The translations under genes and the position numbers were made by a program. The notes beneath the pieces were generated by a model, which did not search any database, had not been told where the DNA came from, and saw only the letters and a list, made by a program, of their open reading frames with translations. DNA of 32,303 nucleotides from a virus: IMG/VR virus record IMGVR_UViG_3300010354_000331, positions 1 to 32,303 of that record. The stretch is one strand, 5' to 3'. Position 1 is the first letter of the stretch; every line of letters starts with the position of its first letter. Shown piece by piece: positions 1 through 6,651 of the stretch.

Positions 1-41
1 AACTACCCACCACACACTAACTAACAACGAACAACCCAACT

Positions 42-197
42 ATGTCTAAGCAAGTTCTCATCTCCATGCTGCGTCAAGGTAACACTGGCAACGAGATTCT
101 GAGCATTCTCGATGTTATCGCCAACGATGCAATCAGCGAGGGTGACGATGATATCCAGACTGGCAATATGCCCACCCTGGAGTATATCGACTTCTGA
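42..197 (+). CDS. Small hypothetical protein, 51 aa
   Basis: A short open frame from ATG 42 to TGA 195-197 encodes MSKQVLISML... ending in LEYIDF. It is acidic in its second half and has no membrane segment. Codon use is GC-leaning (ATC, CTG, AAC, GGC), unlike the AT-rich genes after 1168. The 41-base leader contains only one G, so there is no Shine-Dalgarno sequence. A hairpin follows 15 bases after the stop, which supports this strand. I have the impression that similar short proteins with a LRQGNxGxEILSILD core occur in marine cyanobacteria and their phages, but I cannot check it. Function unknown. The opposite-strand frame at 21-224 is a shadow of this gene. Confidence 0.7.
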   Translation: MSKQVLISMLRQGNTGNEILSILDVIANDAISEGDDDIQTGNMPTLEYIDF

Positions 198-212
198 CCT
201 GTTAGGTATATC

Positions 213-232
213 GGGGGCAGTCAAATGCCCCC
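213..232 (+). terminator. Terminator-like hairpin after the first small gene
   Basis: The seven-base stem GGGGGCA (213-219) pairs perfectly with TGCCCCC (226-232) around a six-base loop, 15 bases after the stop of the 51-aa gene. Only two T residues follow before AAG, so it lacks a proper T-tract. It could be a weak intrinsic terminator or an mRNA 3' end stabiliser. Confidence 0.5.
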
Positions 233-249
233 CTTAAGTATAACGAACT

Positions 250-295
250 CCGCCCAGATCCCAGTCGTGGCGCGGGTTTTCGGGGTCGGGGGCGG
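250..295. other. GC-rich imperfect hairpin in non-coding DNA
   Basis: CCGCCC (250-255) pairs with GGGCGG (290-295). After a small bulge, GATCCC (257-262) pairs with GGGGTC (282-287) with one G-U pair. The inner loop of about 19 bases contains GCGCGGG then TTTT (277-280). The segment has no open frame and is far richer in GC than the rest of the window. It may be a second transcription stop, a structured RNA or a junction between modules. The remaining gap up to 362 shows nothing recognisable. Confidence 0.4.
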
Positions 296-362
296 CCCTT
301 ATATTAAATTAATGGGTCCTATGTAAGCTATAAAGTGTTACGGAAGGCATCTAAGTATACCC

Positions 363-369
363 CTAAATA
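363..369 (+). promoter_or_regulatory. Late promoter, CTAAATA
   Basis: CTAAATA matches the -10-like late promoter reported for T4-like cyanophages (T4 itself uses TATAAATA). It lies 33 bases upstream of the start of the first gene of the small-gene cluster. It is the only such element seen between 1 and 1450, so it may drive the genes at 402-1440 and possibly the 1328-aa gene beyond. Confidence 0.6.
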
Positions 370-377
370 TTATTCGA

Positions 378-400
378 AAGGGTCCCCCTCGGAGTCCCTT
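378..400 (+). promoter_or_regulatory. Leader hairpin around the ribosome binding site of the 110-aa gene
   Basis: AAGGG (378-382) pairs with CCCTT (396-400). Inside it TCC (383-385) can pair with GGA (391-393), which is part of the GGAG Shine-Dalgarno (391-394) serving ATG 402. The fold lies just downstream of the late promoter, so it would form near the 5' end of the late transcript and partly hide the ribosome site. Confidence 0.4.
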
Positions 401-401
401 C

Positions 402-734
402 ATGAAAAAAATTTCGCGCCAAAAAATTATCATGAAAACCCATATTATCAGATATCAACAAAGAGAATCGAAAGACGTTAAGTTTATCCAAGTGCTTGCA
501 AGTGACGAACAAGCTGCCCTGGGAGTGTTTAAGAGACTTATCTCAGACTATATCGATGAGACTCCCACCTTCATAAGCAGGGATGAATATCGAGAAATCC
601 GAGAAAATTACGGATTAAATCCCGATGGTGTAGATGAAAGTGAACTCACACCAGTTCGGAAAAAAGTTTTAGAAATTGCCAATAGCAAAGAATGGAAGGA
701 TTCGTATGGAAGCGGTGGATACCAAGATTACTAA
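402..734 (+). CDS. Hypothetical protein, 110 aa
   Basis: I do not recognise this protein. It is charged and soluble, with no signal peptide or membrane segment. The C-terminus is rich in G, S and Y (ending GSGGYQDY). ATG 402 is chosen because GGAG lies eight bases upstream. An internal ATG at 432 would give a 100-residue protein beginning MKTHIIRYQQ, but it has no clear ribosome site, and the first ten residues (MKKISRQKII) are low-complexity and basic, so the shorter form remains possible. It is the first gene after a late promoter and overlaps the next gene by 29 bases in another frame, which suggests translational coupling. Confidence 0.75.
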   Translation: MKKISRQKIIMKTHIIRYQQRESKDVKFIQVLASDEQAALGVFKRLISDYIDETPTFISRDEYREIRENYGLNPDGVDESELTPVRKKVLEIANSKEWKDSYGSGGYQDY

Positions 735-963
735 GTGGTTCTTGGAGGTGTCTTTTCCCAATCCCAAACGGCAGGTTTTTCGTCCATTATGTGAAATAAC
801 ACACGAAGGTCATCTGAGAATAGGAAACGAAGACTATATGAATGATGAATATTGGGAAAGTGAAGTTATGTTTTTTGATACATATATTCAGGCAGAAGAT
901 TTCGCAAGGAATCTCAACTCAGAATTCGGTTATTTCGTTCGGGTCATGGAATATGTCACGTAA
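706..963 (+). CDS. Hypothetical protein, 85 aa
   Basis: ATG 706 is chosen because AAGGA (696-700) lies five bases upstream. The frame is open back to a TTG at 676, but that codon has no ribosome site. The protein starts MEAVDTKITKWFLEVSF, is aromatic-rich and acidic, and shows no motif that I can name. Alternating hydrophobic residues suggest a small alpha/beta fold (inference). It overlaps the gene before it by 29 bases and the gene after it by 11 bases, a compact arrangement typical of phage micro-operons. Function unknown. Confidence 0.75.
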   Translation: MEAVDTKITKWFLEVSFPNPKRQVFRPLCEITHEGHLRIGNEDYMNDEYWESEVMFFDTYIQAEDFARNLNSEFGYFVRVMEYVT

Positions 964-1120
964 ATTTATCATAGAATTACAAGAGTCTCCAGAGGGCGAT
1001 CTCATTCTTGAGTTCCCTCAGGAGATTGTCGATGAATTAGGACTCATGGAGGGCGATGTCCTTCGTTATGAGTTAGAGGACGACGGACTTGGTTTCCGTA
1101 TGTTCAAGGAAGAAAAATAG
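953..1120 (+). CDS. Small AbrB/SpoVT-like swapped-hairpin protein, 55 aa
   Basis: ATG 953 lies inside the end of the preceding gene. The frame is open further upstream, but only this start gives a coherent protein, MSRKFIIELQESPEGDL... The pattern ILEFPQEIVDELGLMEGD followed by VLRYEL and a DDGLGF turn matches the AbrB/MazE-type swapped beta-hairpin: strand, Pro, short helix EIVDELGL, then a G-D turn into two strands. Known members bind DNA as dimers, often as antitoxins or transition regulators. This one is a stand-alone minimal domain with no toxin gene beside it, so a regulatory role is only an inference. No Shine-Dalgarno is evident, so translation probably depends on coupling to the upstream gene. 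Confidence 0.7.
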   Translation: MSRKFIIELQESPEGDLILEFPQEIVDELGLMEGDVLRYELEDDGLGFRMFKEEK

Positions 1121-1142
1121 CGCGTGGCGCGTTCGCTGCGCG
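1121..1142. other. GC-rich hairpin between small genes
   Basis: CGCGTGGCG (1121-1129) pairs with CGCTGCGCG (1134-1142), giving nine base pairs including two G-U, with loop CGTT. It begins directly after the stop of the AbrB-like gene and is followed by AAAAAA on this strand. On the opposite strand the flank is T-rich, so it could stop antisense transcription. On the + strand it may be a processing or stability element. Confidence 0.45.
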
Positions 1143-1167
1143 AAAAAACTCAAAGGGATTATGAAAG

Positions 1168-1440
1168 ATGTTTGAAACAGAATTAACAAAACTACTTCGC
1201 AGAAGTCAAAGTGCATCTGAAGGAGATTTGATGTATATTGCAAAAGATAATGAAGTTGCTCATGAAGTTTTAAATGAAATTTGCAAATCAATTATCAAAA
1301 GATTAGACAATATTGAAGAATATACAACTACTCTATTAAGTAAAATTCGTTATCGTCCTGAAGATCGTGGAGACTATCTTTCACTAAAGGAAAACTTAGA
1401 TTACATCTATGGTCGTCTAAATAATTTGGAAAAGAAATAA
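1168..1440 (+). CDS. Hypothetical helical protein, 90 aa
   Basis: The protein begins MFETELTKLLRRSQSASEGD and is rich in charged residues and Leu/Ile, with likely amphipathic helices throughout (for example IIKRLDNIEEYTTTLLSKI and LKENLDYIYGRLNNLEKK, which look like short coiled-coil stretches). There are no Cys, no membrane segments and no motif I can name. ATG 1168 follows AAGGG (1153-1157). Base composition shifts here to the AT-rich codon use of the structural genes downstream. The gene stops nine bases before the 1328-aa gene, so the two are probably co-transcribed. It could be a small accessory or chaperone for the next protein, but that is speculation. Confidence 0.75.
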   Translation: MFETELTKLLRRSQSASEGDLMYIAKDNEVAHEVLNEICKSIIKRLDNIEEYTTTLLSKIRYRPEDRGDYLSLKENLDYIYGRLNNLEKK

Positions 1441-1449
1441 TCCTATAGA

Positions 1450-4400
1450 ATGGCTTGTAATAAAGATACTTGTCCAAATTTTACTCCAGATGGAGATGGC
1501 AGTGGATCTGTTTGCGGAACTCCATGTGGAGTACAGTGTACTAGAAAAATTTCACCTGTTTGGGATACGAGCAGAATTAATGTACCCAAATGGAATCGTG
1601 ACAAAATCATGTATTACTATGATGATGTGTGTGAGAACTCTGCAAAACATACATCAAATGGTACTGGAGGAACTGATCCAAATAGTACTCAAGTAAATTA
1701 TGGTACTGGCGGTATCGAGAATCCAAATGCAGGCAAGGTTAGGAAAGTTCTTCCTAGTGGATTTTGGTGGCAAAATGATGGTGTCTTATGCCCGCCTACA
1801 TTTTCTAGAGGAACATATGGAACTGCTGGTGTTCCAAGTAAAGTAAGATACTGGGATCACTATCCATCGGAACAAAGTTTTGAACCAATATCTTCAGACA
1901 CTTGGTTTTCATATCTGTATGATACTTCTAATGGAGTAACTGGTCAACCATGCCATGTCTATTGTTATTACATGTATACACTTTCCAGTACAAGTGGTGG
2001 AAAAGCAACTAATTATCAAACATATTATGGAATTAAAAAAGTACCATACACATGTCCATGCAGTCCGACAGAATCTTTCATTTATTATGAATTGGAAGAT
2101 GGAAAAATAACTCCAGAAGAAGAAAAAGATCAATATCCACTAATTTGGACCGTTGGAACTAGACAAGAAAGAATTGCTTTTACTTATGGTGGATCTCAAT
2201 TAGCATCCACTAATTTAAAATTTAAGAGCTATCTTGGATGGGCAGTTTCATATACTGTTGCTGGATCCAGTGTGGCAACAGATTATGGCACTTATGAAAC
2301 AGTATATAATACTACCACTGGATCTTCAAATACTGAGGTCTTTAATTATTTTGGTGGAATTAATATGTACACCTTTGGTTCTGGGCAAATACTTGCTTTT
2401 GCAGATGTTGATAAGATTAGATATACAACAGATATGATGGTTGTACCAATTAATTATGGATCTAATTACTTTCCACAAAAACCAGAAGTTTCACCAGTTG
2501 CTTATATAAATGCAACTTGGAGACCATCAGTTAGAGATGATATACCATCTTACTCTGGTGGTGCTCGTTTATTTTCAAAGGTAAAGTTTAATTCATATAG
2601 ACTTGCATCAGGAGAAAGTTCTGTACAACCAAATGTAGAGTATGATGTATGGGTTCGTAGAGAAAATGGTAGAACAAGATCACCTTTGGGTGGTGGTGCT
2701 TCTGGAGGTCAGTATGTAAGAATTGGTAGAGTTAAATTTGAACCTACTAGTGGAAATACATTACAAACTACTTCAATTAAAAAAAATATACCTCACACTT
2801 TTCATTTTGGTGAACCAAAGCAGGTAAGTGCATCTGTAGGGACAAATTTAGAAAGTATGGGATTCTATGAAGCTTGGAATGGTACTAGAATTGGATCCTA
2901 CATGTCTTCTCAAGGCAAATTTTGGAAAACTAATGGAACTAGAGTAATACAAGATTATTCAATTCCAAATGGAACTATAATTCGATGTGAGATAACATCA
3001 TATTATGATGCTGAAGATGAAAAGTATTATACTCGTTGGAAGATACTTAAAGTCATTAGATATGGATCAAATTATGAATCTGGGGATGGAACAGTTTACA
3101 GCAATCAAAATGTATACTACTTATACTATCCTAATGCTTCAGATCCAAATCGTGTTGGTGTTGCTTTAATGATGTCGGGAACTGCCGATGGTGATTGGAG
3201 TCAAGGAGCGAAAAAGGTTCAAATTGGAGATACAATTAATGGATGGACAGTTTCGGATGTAAAACACAGTGATGATGATTTTAATATGCATGTTGCTTAT
3301 TTGGAAGATGGCACATCAAATTTTACTAAAGATACTTTGTACAGTAGTTCTTCTGGTGCCATAATAACAGTCAAAGCAGGATGGGGTATTCCAGATAGAG
3401 CCGCTATTATTGGCAGATATGAATTTCAAAGAAAAGAAATATTATATGTTACAGCAGAAGCAAATAGTGATGTTCCTCAAGAAGATTTGGATGTTGTTAA
3501 ACCACAACTTCAAGCAGTAGTAGAAAATGGACGAGTTACATCAATTCAAATTTTAAAACCTGGAAAGAATTTGCAAAATTCTTCCATGGATCCTATTATA
3601 ATTGCTATACAACCTCCTCCAGGTTATGTAGACACCAATACATATTTAAATTTAATAAAGGAAGGAGTTGAACCAGAGGAAGCATATAAGAGATCTAGAG
3701 GAGTTGGAAAAAAGCAAGCATTTGCTAAACCAATTTTTAGTAATGGTTATTTAACAGGCGTTACAGTAACTGATGGAGGTGCGGGGTACTCCTCAACAAA
3801 ACCACCTGGAGTTGCCGTGCCATATATTGCAAGAAGTATTATCACAGAGGATGTTAAGAAATCCGAAACCTCTAAAGAAGAAAGTGGTGCTATGGAGTTA
3901 TTTGATAAATCCGAAGCATTTAAAAGAATGGCAAATACTTCATATAAAAAATATGAATATCAATTTGATAATGAAAATCCGACAAAATACCAAACTCCAG
4001 TTCTAGATGCACAAGGAACATTCACAGGAAAATCTAAATTTGATATATCAAAAATAAAAACAACAATACAAGAAAAATCTGGATTTTCTAAAAAAGATTA
4101 TACTCAAATTCAAGATGCGGCATACAGTCAAAAGAATACTGTTCGATTAAAAGGTCAAATTAAACAATTAACAAAACAAAAAAATGCTCAGGTTTATGTG
4201 AGACCAAAAAGTGGAATGTCCAAAGAGTCTGCTCAGGCATTTTTGCCCCCAGGAAACAAAGATCATGTATCTAAAAAAAATTCCGATTATGAAAAATTAT
4301 TAAAATCTGCAGACACTCAAACAAAAAATAATGTTAAAATTTTTCAATCATTTTCAAATACTCAAATTAAATTAATTAATGATGGAAAAATTGATTCGAA

Positions 4401-5436
4401 AATGCAGGAAAAGATAAATTCGGGATTAACATCTGAGCAGAAAGTTCAATTGAATAGTCTATCGAGTGTAACCAGTGTGGATATTAAAACCCCATCATCT
4501 TCTCCAGTACGTCCAACTGACGAGTATTCATCAAAGACGCTATCTCAAATTGAATCGATAAAAATTTCAGTCAATAATGTTAGTGATGGGCAATACTATG
4601 ATAAAAAATTTAGAGAATTCTATACAAAAAATGGACTTGTCAGTGGTACAAGTAACAAACAGTTTAATACCGTCCTTAATAACATAGACAAAACATTTGA
4701 AGATAATATTAATAGTATGTGGCAAATGGATTTGGATGAAAATCGAACATTTGTTTATGATGGTGCTTCTATAAAAAAAGCAAAATACGGATTTTTTAAT
4801 CTTCCATGTGCAACTAATGAAACAAGATATTTAATACAATCATATTGCCCAGACCCAAGAAAAAATACATTTGTGAAAATTTTAGTTGGAGCTAAGGTTG
4901 GAACAAAAAATGAAACTGAACTTCGTGGTCCATGTACTGAATGTTTGTATACAAATCAAACAGTTTTATCAACTTATAATACTATGAAAAATCAATATGG
5001 TGCAGAGAATGTAGATATTGCAGACGCATATTGTCAGTTATATGCATTTCCATCTTATTATAATGGACAGGCAGATGGTGTAAATAGAGGTATACCATTT
5101 GGTTCATATACATTACCATATTCAACTACACTTTTTGGAGGATATACAAGAGCAAATGTTAGAACTTTTTTTGCAGATCAGCGGGTAGTTGAAGGATGTA
5201 GAGATTATGAATTCAGTGGAAATTTGGAAATTCTTCATGATAGAACTCTTGAAACTGAAACTTTTGTATCTGCTGTAAACAAATATGGAAATCCATATGA
5301 TGCCATTTGTTCAAGATACTATGAAGATATAATTGGATATGACGAACAAGCCATAAATAATGTTATCTCAGCAGTAACTGAATATTTGTCTGGAGCTGCT
5401 ACACAACTTTCAAGTCCAAATTTTTATATAGAATAA
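1450..5436 (+). CDS. Large cysteine-rich virion structural protein, 1328 aa (unknown role)
   Basis: I do not recognise a named family for the whole protein. Visible parts are: a Cys-rich N-terminus (Cys 3, 8, 22, 26, 30) with WDTSRINVPKWNRDK; a long beta-type Gly/Ser/Tyr-rich region to about residue 680; two copies of the GSGY-type repeat at about 690-795 (GRVTSIQILKPGKN and GYLTGVTVTDGGAGY); a Lys/Gln/Ser-rich, probably helical or disordered linker at about 800-1020; and a second Cys-rich segment at about 1105-1310, including GPCTEC. There is no signal peptide. It lies immediately upstream of the PAAR spike tip and gp25 in an all-structural block, so it is probably a tail or baseplate component. 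T4 has hub gene 5 near this place, but I see no lysozyme domain here. The ribosome site is weak (GGAAAAG at 1428-1434). Confidence 0.85.
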   Translation: MACNKDTCPNFTPDGDGSGSVCGTPCGVQCTRKISPVWDTSRINVPKWNRDKIMYYYDDVCENSAKHTSNGTGGTDPNSTQVNYGTGGIENPNAGKVRKVLPSGFWWQNDGVLCPPTFSRGTYGTAGVPSKVRYWDHYPSEQSFEPISSDTWFSYLYDTSNGVTGQPCHVYCYYMYTLSSTSGGKATNYQTYYGIKKVPYTCPCSPTESFIYYELEDGKITPEEEKDQYPLIWTVGTRQERIAFTYGGSQLASTNLKFKSYLGWAVSYTVAGSSVATDYGTYETVYNTTTGSSNTEVFNYFGGINMYTFGSGQILAFADVDKIRYTTDMMVVPINYGSNYFPQKPEVSPVAYINATWRPSVRDDIPSYSGGARLFSKVKFNSYRLASGESSVQPNVEYDVWVRRENGRTRSPLGGGASGGQYVRIGRVKFEPTSGNTLQTTSIKKNIPHTFHFGEPKQVSASVGTNLESMGFYEAWNGTRIGSYMSSQGKFWKTNGTRVIQDYSIPNGTIIRCEITSYYDAEDEKYYTRWKILKVIRYGSNYESGDGTVYSNQNVYYLYYPNASDPNRVGVALMMSGTADGDWSQGAKKVQIGDTINGWTVSDVKHSDDDFNMHVAYLEDGTSNFTKDTLYSSSSGAIITVKAGWGIPDRAAIIGRYEFQRKEILYVTAEANSDVPQEDLDVVKPQLQAVVENGRVTSIQILKPGKNLQNSSMDPIIIAIQPPPGYVDTNTYLNLIKEGVEPEEAYKRSRGVGKKQAFAKPIFSNGYLTGVTVTDGGAGYSSTKPPGVAVPYIARSIITEDVKKSETSKEESGAMELFDKSEAFKRMANTSYKKYEYQFDNENPTKYQTPVLDAQGTFTGKSKFDISKIKTTIQEKSGFSKKDYTQIQDAAYSQKNTVRLKGQIKQLTKQKNAQVYVRPKSGMSKESAQAFLPPGNKDHVSKKNSDYEKLLKSADTQTKNNVKIFQSFSNTQIKLINDGKIDSKMQEKINSGLTSEQKVQLNSLSSVTSVDIKTPSSSPVRPTDEYSSKTLSQIESIKISVNNVSDGQYYDKKFREFYTKNGLVSGTSNKQFNTVLNNIDKTFEDNINSMWQMDLDENRTFVYDGASIKKAKYGFFNLPCATNETRYLIQSYCPDPRKNTFVKILVGAKVGTKNETELRGPCTECLYTNQTVLSTYNTMKNQYGAENVDIADAYCQLYAFPSYYNGQADGVNRGIPFGSYTLPYSTTLFGGYTRANVRTFFADQRVVEGCRDYEFSGNLEILHDRTLETETFVSAVNKYGNPYDAICSRYYEDIIGYDEQAINNVISAVTEYLSGAATQLSSPNFYIE

Positions 5437-5438
5437 TT

Positions 5439-5966
5439 ATGCCAGGATTAGCAGCTGTTTCGACTGGAACTTGTACAGGAGAAGGTAAATGTATTCCTGC
5501 AAATATTCATGATACTACGGTTTGCTCTCAGCCACCATGCCCTCCAGCAAATGCGGTGTGTAAAGTTCTTCCTTTGGCAAAGATGATTTCTACATGTCAC
5601 TGGCCTCCAACACCTCTTACACACTTAAATCCAGGTACTGCAGTTAAAACTGTAAAAATTGAAGGTCAGATACCGTTAGTAGATGGAGATCAATTGATAC
5701 TTCACAAATCTGATTGTGTCAATATTGTAAAAAATATGTGGCCAACTCCACAAGCTGGCTGTACCACACCAAAAGAAGATCCTTGTAGTTGCTCTTTATT
5801 GACAACTGAAGATTCTTTCGGTGCAGGGCATCCAAGAACAGTCATAGCAACAGGAAAAACAGTATTAGTTGAAGGTAGACCATTAGCAACAGTTGGCGAT
5901 AAATTGGGTCCACCATGTACTGCTACAATTGGAGTTGGTGCAAAAACTGTTACAGTTGGCAAATAG
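5439..5966 (+). CDS. PAAR-motif tail spike-tip protein, 175 aa
   Basis: PAAR proteins form a sharp metal-stabilised cone on the end of the central spike (T4 gp5.4, VgrG in type VI secretion). The N-terminus MPGLAAVSTGTCTGEGKC fits the PAAR pattern of a Pro-Ala-rich start followed by a T-G-H/E-G element. The C-terminal part contains the repeated signature KTVLVEGRPLATVGDKLG and KTVTVGK. His 24 and Cys 12, 18, 29, 34 and 41 are candidate metal ligands (inference). At 175 residues it is longer than T4 gp5.4 (about 97), with an added central segment carrying more Cys. The start lies two bases after the stop of the 1328-aa gene, which implies translational coupling and possibly a functional pairing. 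Confidence 0.9.
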   Translation: MPGLAAVSTGTCTGEGKCIPANIHDTTVCSQPPCPPANAVCKVLPLAKMISTCHWPPTPLTHLNPGTAVKTVKIEGQIPLVDGDQLILHKSDCVNIVKNMWPTPQAGCTTPKEDPCSCSLLTTEDSFGAGHPRTVIATGKTVLVEGRPLATVGDKLGPPCTATIGVGAKTVTVGK

Positions 5967-6007
5967 CAAAAAATGTGGTAAAATCAAACAGTCTTTAAGG
6001 AGATAGT

Positions 6008-6154
6008 ATGGCAAAATCTAAAGGATCACTTACAAAATCTAATTATATTCCTGGTCCTCCTAAAAAATCTCGCCAAGGTAGGGGATTGGGCACAAAATAT
6101 GCAGCAACAAGTCGTAATGGAGCTCGCAAAAAGTATCGCGGACAAGGAAGATAA
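6008..6154 (+). CDS. Small basic protein, 48 aa
   Basis: A short frame from ATG 6008 to TAA 6152-6154 is preceded by a strong Shine-Dalgarno, AAGGAGAT (5997-6004). The product MAKSKGSLTKSNYIPGPPKK... is very basic, with about a third Lys/Arg, a PGPPKKSRQGRG linker and a KKYRGQGR end. It is likely a disordered nucleic-acid or virion-binding peptide (inference). I believe close relatives are a regular but uncharacterised part of cyanomyovirus structural regions. It is the first of three micro-genes between the PAAR gene and gp25. Confidence 0.8.
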   Translation: MAKSKGSLTKSNYIPGPPKKSRQGRGLGTKYAATSRNGARKKYRGQGR

Positions 6155-6160
6155 GTAAAA

Positions 6161-6379
6161 ATGCTTCAACTTAATCCACAAATCCCAGTTTTTACCCCAA
6201 AAGGTAAGGGCTGGGCTTTTTTTGTTATAGATAGATCGCAAGAACATGACCTAGAATGGGTAGTTTTTCTTAATACTAGTGGAGAATGTTGGACTTTTAG
6301 AAATTCTGAAATAAGAATTGATCAAAATATTACTCTAGGACGAAATTTCACACCAAATTTCGGGATAGCAACCCCGTAA
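6161..6379 (+). CDS. Small conserved-type hypothetical protein, 72 aa
   Basis: ATG 6161 lies six bases after the preceding stop, with AAGGA (6144-6148) inside the end of the previous gene acting as the ribosome site. The product begins MLQLNPQIPVFTPKGKGWAF and reads like a compact beta-barrel: GWAFFVIDRS, LEWVVFLNTSGECWTF, then SEIRIDQNITLGR. The pattern of hydrophobic strands, a D/H-rich turn and a final strand is reminiscent of small SH3-like phage proteins, but I cannot assign a family. Position and tight spacing suggest co-expression with the PAAR and baseplate genes. Confidence 0.8.
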   Translation: MLQLNPQIPVFTPKGKGWAFFVIDRSQEHDLEWVVFLNTSGECWTFRNSEIRIDQNITLGRNFTPNFGIATP

Positions 6380-6384
6380 AAAGT

Positions 6385-6412
6385 TCTGTTTAACCCTTAT
6401 GGAGCAAACAGA
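6385..6412 (+). promoter_or_regulatory. Hairpin displaying the ribosome binding site of the 66-aa gene
   Basis: TCTGTTT (6385-6391) pairs perfectly with AAACAGA (6406-6412). The 14-base loop contains GGAG (6401-6404), the Shine-Dalgarno of ATG 6412, and the A of the start codon closes the stem. This places the ribosome site in a loop and the start codon at the stem base. Confidence 0.45.
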
Positions 6413-6612
6413 TGGCAAAAAATCCAAATCCTGACCGTATTACAAGTATTATGGAAGAAAATTTTGGTACAGTTTGTTTAATTACGGATATACAAGCTGA
6501 CAAATACCTAAAAATGTTTAAAAAAAAGTTAAATGAACCTCCAAACGATCGTTATTCTAGACCTTGTGGAGGGAAAGGTGGGTTTGATGACTATGTAGAA
6601 AGATGGCATTAA
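6412..6612 (+). CDS. Small hypothetical protein, 66 aa
   Basis: The product starts MAKNPNPDRITSIMEENFGT and has a likely helix (ADKYLKMFKKKLNEP) and a Gly-rich basic end, with Cys in VCLITDI and in SRPCGGKGG. No known domain is visible. ATG 6412 is supported by GGAG seven bases upstream. It is the third and last micro-gene before gp25. A late promoter lies directly after its stop, so it ends one transcription unit. Function unknown. Confidence 0.75.
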   Translation: MAKNPNPDRITSIMEENFGTVCLITDIQADKYLKMFKKKLNEPPNDRYSRPCGGKGGFDDYVERWH

Positions 6613-6616
6613 ACAG

Positions 6617-6624
6617 TATAAATA
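6617..6624 (+). promoter_or_regulatory. Late promoter, TATAAATA
   Basis: An exact match to the T4 late promoter consensus, 28 bases upstream of the gp25 start. A weaker second copy (TATAAATT) begins at 6637. It would drive gp25 and gp6 under the phage late sigma factor (gp55-type) and sliding-clamp activation. Confidence 0.7.
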
Positions 6625-6651
6625 AGCATAGATAAGTATAAATTTACTTTA

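Noticed and set aside
21-224. Opposite-strand open frame of 67 codons at the window start
   Set aside because: It overlaps the + strand 51-aa gene, which has better codon use and a following hairpin. All other genes are on the + strand.
225-401. A possible tRNA in the GC-rich leader region
   Set aside because: No T-arm GGTTC-type motif, no anticodon arm and no cloverleaf could be built.
676-705. TTG start giving a 95-aa version of the 85-aa protein
   Set aside because: There is no ribosome site before the TTG, while ATG 706 has AAGGA five bases upstream.
842-952. Extended 92-aa form of the AbrB-like protein
   Set aside because: The first 37 residues are the out-of-frame reading of the preceding gene and look random; the coherent domain starts at ATG 953.
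1490-2437. Alternative-frame + strand open frames inside the 1328-aa gene
   Set aside because: They are low-complexity readings of AT-rich coding DNA with no ribosome sites.
5702-5962. Opposite-strand open frame of 86 codons under the PAAR gene
   Set aside because: It is a shadow of a strongly supported PAAR gene, with no ribosome site or promoter of its own.
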